From Syntrophobacterales bacterium (GTDB lineage Bacteria; Desulfobacterota; Desulfobaccia; Desulfobaccales; 0-14-0-80-60-11): a DNA stretch of 64,000 bases. The stretch lies in the NCBI GenBank assembly GCA_023512475.1, contig JAILZL010000001.1, positions 137,516 to 201,515 on the forward strand, read 5' to 3'. Each line of letters opens with the position of its first letter. Within the stretch, counting starts at the first letter, position 1. The position numbers were made by a program, and so were the translations under genes. Of this stretch, positions 27,373-36,101 are shown one piece after another. The notes beneath the pieces were generated by a model. The model did no database searches. It saw only the letters and a list, made by a program, of their open reading frames with translations, and was not told the origin of the DNA.

Positions 27373-27627
27373 TCAGGAGGTGGGCTGCTCGACCTTCTTG
27401 GCCTTGGTCTTGCTCTTCTTGGCCTTGGCGGTCTTGGATTTCTTGGCCTTCTTGGTGGTGGTCTGTTTCTTCTCGGTTTTTTCGGTGGCGGCGGTTTCCG
27501 CCTTCGGAGCCTGGGATTCCACCGCCGGCGCCGGCGGCGCGACCTTCTCTTCCTTCTGGGCCAGCCCCATGGCGGGCAGGCTCAGGAGAAAGGCTCCCCC
27601 CACAACCCAGGTCAACAACTTTTTCAT
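27373..27627 (-). CDS. Small secreted Lys/Ala-rich protein next to tRNA-Met
   Basis: An 84-residue protein with signal peptide MKKLLTWVVGGAFLLSLPAM (cut after LAQ) and a Lys/Thr/Ala-rich disordered tail with histone H1-like runs such as KKAKKSKTAKAKKSKTKAKK. ATG 27627 is chosen over 27636 because GGAGG is nine bases before it but directly touches the other. It lies 28 bases downstream of tRNA-Met with no terminator between, so it may be read from the tRNA promoter. Confidence 0.7.
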   Translation of the reverse strand: MKKLLTWVVGGAFLLSLPAMGLAQKEEKVAPPAPAVESQAPKAETAATEKTEKKQTTTKKAKKSKTAKAKKSKTKAKKVEQPTS

Positions 27628-27654
27628 CAGGCCCATCCTCCAAAAATAATTAAG

Positions 27655-27731
27655 TGGTGGCGGTGCAGGGATTCGAACCCCGGACACTGCGGATATGAGC
27701 CGCATGCTCTAACCAGCTGAGCTACACCGCC
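27655..27731 (-). tRNA. tRNA-Met (CAT), elongator type
   Basis: Minus-strand cloverleaf of 77 bases including an encoded CCA. Acceptor GGCGGTG pairs with CACCGCC, the D-arm reads AGCTCAGCTGGTTAGAGC, the anticodon stem is TGCGG/CCGCA around loop CTCATAT (anticodon CAT), and the T-arm has GGTTCGAATCC. The acceptor differs from initiator tRNA, which has a mismatched first pair. A lysidine-type tRNA-Ile2 also has CAT but usually another acceptor sequence. Confidence 0.9.
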
Positions 27732-27739
27732 ATCCCCAT

Positions 27740-27771
27740 ATTATATATTCCCCCCTCCGGCGCCCTGTCAA
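27740..27771 (-). promoter_or_regulatory. Promoter of tRNA-Met
   Basis: Minus-strand TTGACA (27766-27771) and TATATAAT just before the tRNA. The spacer is 18 to a TATATA or 20 to the TATAAT. Both boxes are near consensus, as usual for stable RNA genes. Confidence 0.65.
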
Positions 27772-27846
27772 ACGAAAATTCCGGCCGCACGGGGAGGGTC
27801 AGGCGGCGGTGGGCTTTGCTCATTAGACCCCGCCGGCCCGAGACTG

Positions 27847-28527
27847 TTAACCGGCGGTCGGGTTGCCGTGACCAGCCCGGGAGGCCAGCTCCAGGAGCTG
27901 GGAGAAACGGCCGATGAGGGCATCCGGGTCCGCCGCCGCCAGCCGGGCCGGATCGCCGTAGCCGTAGGTCACCGCCACGGTGGCCGTGCCGGCGCCCTTG
28001 CCGGCCAGCACATCCGCGGGCTTGTCCCCCACCATGAGGCTGCGCTCCGGCCGGGCGCCCAGCTCCCGGATGAGGGCCGCCAGACCCCGGGGGTCCGGCT
28101 TCAGAACCCCGTAGCTGTCCCCGCCTTTGATCGCCAGGAAGAAGGGCTGAAGCTGAAGGCGCGCCACAATGCCCACCGTCAGGGCGGTGAGCTTGTTGGA
28201 GAGCACCGCCAGCTTCCGGGGGGCCAGGGCGGCCAGGGTCTCCCGCACCCCGGGATAGAGGCGGGTGTGCACCACCAGATGCCGGGCGTAATAGTCCAGA
28301 TAGCGGCGGCGCACTTCCCCATACAGCTCCTGGTGCTCCGGCCCCAGGGCCCGGCGCAGGAAGGTCTCCTCGCCCCCGCCGATCATCTCCGCCACCGCCG
28401 CCTCCGGATACCCGGGAAGCCCCACCGCCCCCAGGGCGTGGTTGAGGGCCGCGGCGATATCCGGCACCGTGGCCGCCAGGGTGCCGTCCAGGTCAAAGAC
28501 GATGAGCTCCGGGGTGAAAATGGGCAT
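27847..28527 (-). CDS. gph: Phosphoglycolate phosphatase-like HAD hydrolase
   Basis: A 226-residue HAD phosphatase. Motif I is VFDLDGTLA (Asp nucleophile at about residue 11), motif II is VLSNKLTALT, motif III/IV KPDP and LMVGDKPADVLAGK. The helical cap between motifs I and II is of the Gph type. It probably dephosphorylates 2-phosphoglycolate or a related small phosphate. ATG 28527 is used; an ATG at 28545 in the same frame is equally possible, since neither has a strong ribosome site. It follows the P1 peptidase gene closely. Confidence 0.88.
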   Translation of the reverse strand: MPIFTPELIVFDLDGTLAATVPDIAAALNHALGAVGLPGYPEAAVAEMIGGGEETFLRRALGPEHQELYGEVRRRYLDYYARHLVVHTRLYPGVRETLAALAPRKLAVLSNKLTALTVGIVARLQLQPFFLAIKGGDSYGVLKPDPRGLAALIRELGARPERSLMVGDKPADVLAGKGAGTATVAVTYGYGDPARLAAADPDALIGRFSQLLELASRAGHGNPTAG

Positions 28528-28560
28528 AAGATGTCTGGAGCTCATCCGGGCACAGGGGCC

Positions 28561-29550
28561 TCAGGCCCCCGGACCGCCCGCCGCTTCCCCCGCCCCCCTT
28601 TGGAGTTCCTGCCAGGAAGGCAGGACCCCCAGGCCATGGGCGCATTGCACCGCGCTCAGGATGGCCCCCTCCAGGGCCGCCTGGGCCAGCAGTCCCACCA
28701 CATGCAGATCCGCCCGCACCTCGGGGTGGGCCAGGACAAAGATGATATCGCCGTCAAACAGGGTGTGCACCGGCTGGATGCAGCGGGCCAGGGCGTTGTG
28801 GCCCATCTGGGCGATCTTCTGGGCCTCCTCCCGGGTGAGGCGGGCGTTGGTGGCCACCACCCCCACGGTGGTGTTGGGCTCCCCGAAGCGCTGCCGCACC
28901 ACCCCCCGGCGGATGTGGCGGGCGCTGTCGGCGAACTCCCGGCTGTCCGGGGCGGTGCGGGCCCCGGCCACGATCTCCCCCGTCTCCGGATTGACCACAT
29001 CCCCGAAGGCGTTGACCACCGCCAACGCCCCCACCTGCAGGCCCTCGGGGCCGCTCAGGTGGGCGGTGCCCAGCCCCCCCTTGGTGGCCTGGCGGATGCC
29101 GAAGAGCTTCCCGACACTGGCGCCGGTGCCCGCGCCCACGCTGCCGTCCCCCTGGGGCTCGGTGCGGGCCGCCAGGCAGGCAGCGTAGCCCATGGCCCGG
29201 TCCGGCCGCACCCGGCAGTTGCCCAGGGAGAGGTCGTAGATCACCGCGGTGGGGACGATGGGCACCCGGGTGATGGCCACATCAAAGCCCCGGCCCCGCT
29301 CCTCCAGAAATTCCATCACCCCGCCGGCGGCGTCCAGGCCGAAGGCGCTGCCCCCGGCGATGCACACCGCGTGGATCTCATTGACCACGTGCAGGCCCAG
29401 AAGGGCATCCAGTTGCCGGGTGCCGGCGGCGGACCCCCGGATGTCCACGCTGCCCACGGTTCCAGGGGGACACAGGACCACGGTGCAGCCGGTGAGGTTC
29501 TTGTAGTCGCTGGCGTGCCCCACGGCAAAGCCGGGCACCCGGGTGATCAT
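28561..29550 (-). CDS. P1 family peptidase (DmpA / L-aminopeptidase D-esterase type)
   Basis: A 329-residue Ntn-like hydrolase that matures by self-cleavage. Family segments are seen in order: VGHASDYKNLTGCTVVLCP, AGGSAFGLDAAGGVMEFLEE, GAGTGASVGKLFG, and near residue 230 NTTVGVVATNARLT, where cleavage before a Thr gives the nucleophile, followed by HTLFDGDIIFVLA. Substrates in the family are N-terminal amino acids, beta-peptides or cyclic amides; which one is unknown here. ATG 29550 overlaps the upstream stop by four bases, which decides the start. Confidence 0.92.
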   Translation of the reverse strand: MITRVPGFAVGHASDYKNLTGCTVVLCPPGTVGSVDIRGSAAGTRQLDALLGLHVVNEIHAVCIAGGSAFGLDAAGGVMEFLEERGRGFDVAITRVPIVPTAVIYDLSLGNCRVRPDRAMGYAACLAARTEPQGDGSVGAGTGASVGKLFGIRQATKGGLGTAHLSGPEGLQVGALAVVNAFGDVVNPETGEIVAGARTAPDSREFADSARHIRRGVVRQRFGEPNTTVGVVATNARLTREEAQKIAQMGHNALARCIQPVHTLFDGDIIFVLAHPEVRADLHVVGLLAQAALEGAILSAVQCAHGLGVLPSWQELQRGAGEAAGGPGA

Positions 29551-31382
29551 GGGGCCCCCTCCGCCGGAACCACCCGGCCGTCCCGGATGGTGAGAAGATA
29601 GACCGTCAGTTCGGCCTGGCGGGCGGAGTTGAAGCCCTTGAACCACGGCACCGGGGGGCCGCCCCGGAAGGACCGGAGCTGCTGTACCGCCTCCTCCCGG
29701 CCGGCGACACCGGCCGCCGCCAGCTGGGCCAGAAGCCTTCCGGCCAGATACCCCTGGGCGGCGAAATAATCCGGCGCCTTGCCGTAGCGCTGCTGATAGG
29801 CGGTGATGAACTCCTTGACCGCCGGGTCCGGATCCCCCGGGAAGAAGCCCTCCGGGAAGATGAGGCCCTCCAGGCGGCGGGCCTGGGCCGCATCGGCCGG
29901 GTGGGCCAGATTGGTGCCCAAAAGGGGGAGGCGCCGCAGCGGATGCTCCGCCACCTGGCTGAGCAAGGCGCTGAGGGTGGCCGCGTCATCCGGGACAAAC
30001 CAGGCGTCAAAAGGCCGGGCCTCCTCCGGGGCCGAAAAGTGGGCCAGGACAGGGGAAAGGGCCACGGCAAAGTCCCCGGTGCCGGGAGGGTAGGTTTCCT
30101 GGGCCGCGACCTGGCCGCCCTGCCTCTGGAGCTCCTCCGCAAACAGCCGGCTGAAGGTGCGGCCGTAGGTGGAATCCGGGGCCAGGAGGGCATAGCGGCG
30201 CCAGCCCCGTGCCAGGCCGTAGCGCACCAGCTCCTGCACCTGACGCCGGGGGGTGAGGAAGGCCTGAAAGACCCACTCCCCGGCCTCCGTCACGTCGGCC
30301 CGCTGGGTCAGGGCCAGAAGGGGCAGCCCCGCCTCCTGGGCGGCCCGGGCGGCCTCCGGAGCCTCGGTGAAGGAAAAAAAGCCGGCCACCGCCACGAGGT
30401 GGGGCTGGCGGGCCAAAGCACTCACCGCCTGGGCCGCGCCGGCGCCGCCCGCCTCCTGGAAGACCACCTCCACCGGCGTCCCCCGGAGGGCCAGCTCCAG
30501 CCCCTGCTTCAGGCGCTGCCCCGTCTCCGCCAGCTCCCCCGTCAGGGGAAGCACCGCCCCCACCCGCAGCCGGGCGGGAGTGAGGAGGTGCCCCGCCGCC
30601 TGGGCCTCGGGGGTGCCCGGGTAGCGCTCGCTGAGCAGGGTGAGCCAGCGCCGGGCCTCCTCAATGCGGCCCGCCCGCCGGGCGTGGTCCGCCAGCCGGG
30701 CCAGCAGGGCGGCGCTCACGGGGGTGTCCCGGTACAGATTGGCCAGGCGCTCCAGATCAGCCGGCGTGGCCTGCTCCAGCAGGCGTTTCTTGAGAAAGTC
30801 AAACCACTCGGCATCCCCCGCGGCCAGGTCCTGGTGGGCCAGGCGCAACCGGGAAAAGGCCGCCTCCACCCGCCCCTGTTTCAGGGCGATTTCCGCCAGG
30901 AGGGCGTTGGTGGAAAAGCGCAGGGACACCGGCAGATCCGCGGCGGTGAGGGGTTCCAGGATCTGCAGGGCCCGGGTGTATTGCCCCAGCTTGTAATACG
31001 CCCGCCCCAGGCCGTAGCGGATCTCCCGGCTCTGGTCCAGGTCCGGGTTCTGGGCCAGGAGGGTTTCATAGCGGCTCACCGCCCCGCCCCAGTCGCCCAC
31101 AAGGCCGGTGATCTCCGCCTCCCGCAGCCGGGCCCGGAAGGCCTGGGACCCCTGGGGGTGGCGGCTCAGGTAGGTCCGGTAGTCCCGGAGGGCCTGGTCA
31201 TAGTCCTGGCGGCGGTAGGCGGCCTCCGCCTGGTGGAAGAGCTCCTCCCCCGCCGCCGCCGGCGGGGCGGCCGGGCGGCGGGCCTCCACCTGGATCTGGG
31301 GCTGCACCACCACTGGGGGCGGCGCCACACAGCCCGTCAGCAAAAGCGGGACAAAAAGGATGGCGGACCAGAATCTCAGCAT
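29547..31382 (-). CDS. LpoA-like penicillin-binding protein activator lipoprotein
   Basis: A 611-residue outer membrane lipoprotein: signal MLRFWSAILFVPLLLTGC with lipobox LTGC (Cys18), a Pro-rich linker, a TPR-like helical region (about 45-260; AEAAYRRQDYDQALRDYRTY), and a periplasmic-binding-protein fold (about 265-600) starting RLRVGAVLPLTGELAETGQR. This is the layout of LpoA, which activates penicillin-binding proteins in peptidoglycan synthesis; in Deltaproteobacteria the relation is only by domain architecture. It heads an operon with the P1 peptidase and phosphatase. Confidence 0.85.
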   Translation of the reverse strand: MLRFWSAILFVPLLLTGCVAPPPVVVQPQIQVEARRPAAPPAAAGEELFHQAEAAYRRQDYDQALRDYRTYLSRHPQGSQAFRARLREAEITGLVGDWGGAVSRYETLLAQNPDLDQSREIRYGLGRAYYKLGQYTRALQILEPLTAADLPVSLRFSTNALLAEIALKQGRVEAAFSRLRLAHQDLAAGDAEWFDFLKKRLLEQATPADLERLANLYRDTPVSAALLARLADHARRAGRIEEARRWLTLLSERYPGTPEAQAAGHLLTPARLRVGAVLPLTGELAETGQRLKQGLELALRGTPVEVVFQEAGGAGAAQAVSALARQPHLVAVAGFFSFTEAPEAARAAQEAGLPLLALTQRADVTEAGEWVFQAFLTPRRQVQELVRYGLARGWRRYALLAPDSTYGRTFSRLFAEELQRQGGQVAAQETYPPGTGDFAVALSPVLAHFSAPEEARPFDAWFVPDDAATLSALLSQVAEHPLRRLPLLGTNLAHPADAAQARRLEGLIFPEGFFPGDPDPAVKEFITAYQQRYGKAPDYFAAQGYLAGRLLAQLAAAGVAGREEAVQQLRSFRGGPPVPWFKGFNSARQAELTVYLLTIRDGRVVPAEGAP

Positions 31383-31517
31383 AAGGCAGTGAGAATAGTG
31401 AGGGGAGGGCCGGGAGACTGCGGGCCCCCGTCCTCCCCTGGGGTCGGCTCCCCGCCCTCCACAGGCAGGGAGGTGCGGGGGCGGGGTTGAACCCCTCCCC
31501 CCGGCTTGGGGTCCGGT

Positions 31518-33413
<1,896 letters not shown>

Positions 33414-33434
33414 TCGTTATCCTCCTCGCAAAAC

Positions 33435-34022
33435 TTAGGCGGAAATATCGATGCTCGATGACGCGGGCTTGTTACCGCTCCGGGCCACCACCACCATGGC
33501 GGGGCGCAGGAGCCGGGTCCGGAAGAGATAGCCCCGCTGCAGTTCCTTGGTGACGGTCTGGTCCGCCAGCTCCGGGGCCTCCTCCTCCATAACCGCATGA
33601 TGGTAGGCCGGGTCGAAGGGCTGGCCGACGCTTTCCACCGGCGCCACCCCGAATTTCTGCAGGACCTTGAGAAACTCCTGGCGCACCAGCTCCAGGCCTT
33701 CCATCAGGCCCGGGGGCGCCTCGAACTGGCGGCCGTTTTCCAACGCCCGCTCCAGATTATCCAGGACCGGCAGCAGCTCCCTGAAGACCGCCTCGTTGGC
33801 GTACTGCACCAGCTCGGCCCGCTCCCGTTCGGCCCGCTTCTTCATGTTCTCCAGTTCGGCGGCGTAGCGCAGGAGCTTCTCGTGGCACTCCTGGGCCTCC
33901 TGGGTCTTCTCCGCCAGCTGCCGTTTCAGCTCCTCCAGGCCGGGCTCGGCCTCCGGAGCCTCGGTGGCGGGGGGCTCTGCCGCCGTAGTGGTGGGTTCGT
34001 CCCGCTTCTCGGTGTCAGACAT
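33435..34022 (-). CDS. grpE: Nucleotide exchange factor GrpE
   Basis: Hsp70 nucleotide exchange factor of about 195 residues: an acidic, disordered N-terminus, a long helix (LEELKRQLAEKTQEAQECHE through RYAAELENMKKRAERER), and the beta domain with the signature GQPFDPAYHHAVMEEEAPE, close to the GrpE pattern. A GGGAGG site lies three bases before ATG 34031 and twelve before ATG 34022; I use 34022, but either may be right. It sits between hrcA and dnaK. Confidence 0.96.
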   Translation of the reverse strand: MSDTEKRDEPTTTAAEPPATEAPEAEPGLEELKRQLAEKTQEAQECHEKLLRYAAELENMKKRAERERAELVQYANEAVFRELLPVLDNLERALENGRQFEAPPGLMEGLELVRQEFLKVLQKFGVAPVESVGQPFDPAYHHAVMEEEAPELADQTVTKELQRGYLFRTRLLRPAMVVVARSGNKPASSSIDISA

Positions 34023-34096
34023 GGGGTGCATAAACCTCCCAAACCATAATCATCCCGGGCGATGGCTGCAACGGGCGGACAACAGGGATGCGGGAT

Positions 34097-35152
34097 TCAG
34101 GTGTGGTGCTTTCTCAGCCAGTCGGTGACCAGGGCCGCGGTGTAGCGCACCACCGGGACGATGCGGGCGTAATCCATGCGCATGGGGCCGATGACCCCCA
34201 GACTCCCCACCGGCGCGTCATCCAGAGAATACGAGGAGGCCACCAGGCTGAGCTGCATCTCCGGAAACTTGTCATCCGGGCTGATGATGATCTGCACCCC
34301 CTGGGAGGCCAGGGTCTGGTCCAGGAGGGCGATGAGGTGATGCTTTTCCTCAAAGGCCCGGAAGATGGCCCGGATTTTGGCCACATCCGCCGCGAACTCG
34401 GGGTAGTCCAGGATGTGGCTGGTGCCCTCGATCATCAGCTCGCCCCGGTCCTCCGCCGCCAGGGCCTGGCGGCTCAAGTTCAAGGCCTGGGCCACCATCT
34501 TGTCAAACAGGTCCTTGTCCTGGGCCATCTGCTCCAGGATGCGGCGCCGGGCCTCCCCCAGGGTCAGGTTCTGGCACAGGTCGTTGAGATACCGGCTGAA
34601 GCGGTCCAACTGCTCCTGGCTGAAGGTGACGCCGCTCCGCAGAAACCGGGTCTGCACCTGCTGGTCCTGGGAGACCAAAAGCACCAGGACAAAGTCCCCT
34701 CCCAGGCTGATGAACTGGATGTGGCGCAGATGCACGGCCCGGGGCCGGGGCGTGAGGACCAGGGCCGTATGCCCGGTGGCCGCCGACAGGGCCCGGGAGG
34801 CCTGCCGGAAGAGGTCCTGGGGCTCGGCCGCCACCGGCTTGAAGACCTCCCGGATCTGCCGCCGGGCCCTGGCTTCCAGCTCCCTCACCGGCAGGATGTG
34901 ATCCACATAATAGCGGAAGGCCAACGCCGTGGGCACCCGGCCGGCGGAGGTGTGGGGCTGGCGCAGATACCCCCGGTCCTCCAAATCCAGCATGACGCTG
35001 CGGATGCTGGCCGACGAGAGATTGAGGCCGGAAAGTTTCGCCACCACCCGGGACCCCACCGGCTCCCCGGTGGCAATGTACTGGGTCAGCACGGTGCTGA
35101 GGACGCGCTGCTCCCGCTCCGTCAAGGTGTCCGCCGCAGTAACCATATCCAT
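34097..35152 (-). CDS. hrcA: Heat-inducible transcription repressor HrcA
   Basis: A 351-residue repressor: N-terminal winged helix (LTEREQRVLSTVLTQYIATG, with SASIRSVMLDLEDRGYL as the recognition part and HTSAGRVPT as the wing) and a GAF-like dimerisation domain ending RMDYARIVPVVRYTAALV. HrcA normally represses its own operon at CIRCE (TTAGCACTC-N9-GAGTGCTAA), but I find no CIRCE in the 170 bases upstream or in the gaps of the operon. The start may be ATG 35152 or ATG 35146. Confidence 0.96.
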   Translation of the reverse strand: MDMVTAADTLTEREQRVLSTVLTQYIATGEPVGSRVVAKLSGLNLSSASIRSVMLDLEDRGYLRQPHTSAGRVPTALAFRYYVDHILPVRELEARARRQIREVFKPVAAEPQDLFRQASRALSAATGHTALVLTPRPRAVHLRHIQFISLGGDFVLVLLVSQDQQVQTRFLRSGVTFSQEQLDRFSRYLNDLCQNLTLGEARRRILEQMAQDKDLFDKMVAQALNLSRQALAAEDRGELMIEGTSHILDYPEFAADVAKIRAIFRAFEEKHHLIALLDQTLASQGVQIIISPDDKFPEMQLSLVASSYSLDDAPVGSLGVIGPMRMDYARIVPVVRYTAALVTDWLRKHHT

Positions 35153-35161
35153 GCCTGTTTC

Positions 35162-35190
35162 AAAGTAAGGTGGCCCAGCGTCAATGTCAA
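35162..35190 (-). promoter_or_regulatory. Promoter of hrcA-grpE-dnaK
   Basis: Minus-strand perfect TTGACA (35185-35190), 17-base spacer, TACTTT (35162-35167). Transcription would begin at about 35155, only a few bases before the hrcA ATG at 35152, so the message would be leaderless or nearly so. No CIRCE is visible next to it. Confidence 0.55.
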
Positions 35191-35324
35191 GGGATTTGTC
35201 CCAAATTCAGGGAGTTACCATTTTCCCGGTGCCCCCGGCTCCGGGTGGGGCCCTCCGCTCCCGGGGCAAAGCGGCCGGGGGAGTGGCGCCCGTCCCCTTT
35301 GCCGGTCCGGCCATCTGGCCCTCT

Positions 35325-36002
35325 TCACCCCTGACAGCGGTGCCGGATGCTTTCCCCTTCCGCGGCGTAGACCACCTGTTCGGCGATATTGGTGGCGTGA
35401 TCCCCCACCCGCTCCAGGTGGCGGGCCACACTGATCTGGGCCTCCCCGAAGCTGATGACCTCGTCGGCCACCATCTCCCGCAGGACCTCCTGGGTGAGGT
35501 GGCGGTACAGCTCATCCACTTCGGCGTCCGCCCGGCAGACCTCCCGGGCCAGGGCGGGGTTTTGCTCCACATAGGCGGTGAGGCTGCGGCGCACCATGGT
35601 GAGCACCAGCTCCGCCAGCCGGGCCATCTGCGGGTGAAAATCCCGGCCCCCCGGGGGCTCCAGGGAGAGGGCCTCCTCGGCGATGTTCACCGCCAGATCG
35701 CCGATGCGCTCCAGCTCGGCAATGATGTGGTCCGCGGCCATGATCTGCCGGAGATCCGCCGCCACCGGCTGGTAGAGGGCGATGAGGCGCACGCAGTCGC
35801 CGTCGATGGCCTCCTCCAGGTCGTTGATCTCCCTGTCTCCGTGGATGACCCGGCGGGCCAGCTCCCGATCCCGCCGCAGGAAGGCCTGCACCGCCCGATG
35901 AATGGCCTCTTCCGCCATCCCGGCCAGGGTCAGGAGCCGTTCCTTGAGGCGGGTGATTTCCTGCCGGAACTTGTCCGGCTGTCTGCTGGGCATCTCAGCC
36001 AT
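35325..36002 (-). CDS. phoU: Phosphate transport regulator PhoU
   Basis: A 225-residue protein made of two three-helix PhoU repeats with the metal-binding E/D-x-x-x-D signatures (DADHIIAELERIGDLAVNIAE-like segment near residue 100 and HLERVGDHATNIAEQ near 195). PhoU damps Pho signalling through the Pst transporter and PhoR; neither is nearby. ATG 36002 with GGAGG at six bases decides the start; the in-frame extension upstream lacks a ribosome site. Confidence 0.95.
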   Translation of the reverse strand: MAEMPSRQPDKFRQEITRLKERLLTLAGMAEEAIHRAVQAFLRRDRELARRVIHGDREINDLEEAIDGDCVRLIALYQPVAADLRQIMAADHIIAELERIGDLAVNIAEEALSLEPPGGRDFHPQMARLAELVLTMVRRSLTAYVEQNPALAREVCRADAEVDELYRHLTQEVLREMVADEVISFGEAQISVARHLERVGDHATNIAEQVVYAAEGESIRHRCQG

Positions 36003-36101
36003 GATGCACCTCCCGGCCTGGAACCACGGCGCGCCAGGGCCGCGGCCCTGCCTGGCTGTAATTGTTTCACAGATGCGGCCGGAAACCAAGGTTTTCCGGA
36101 G

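Noticed and set aside
35153-35324. CIRCE operator upstream of hrcA
   Set aside because: Neither TTAGCACTC nor GAGTGCTAA, nor a close variant with nine-base spacing, is present.
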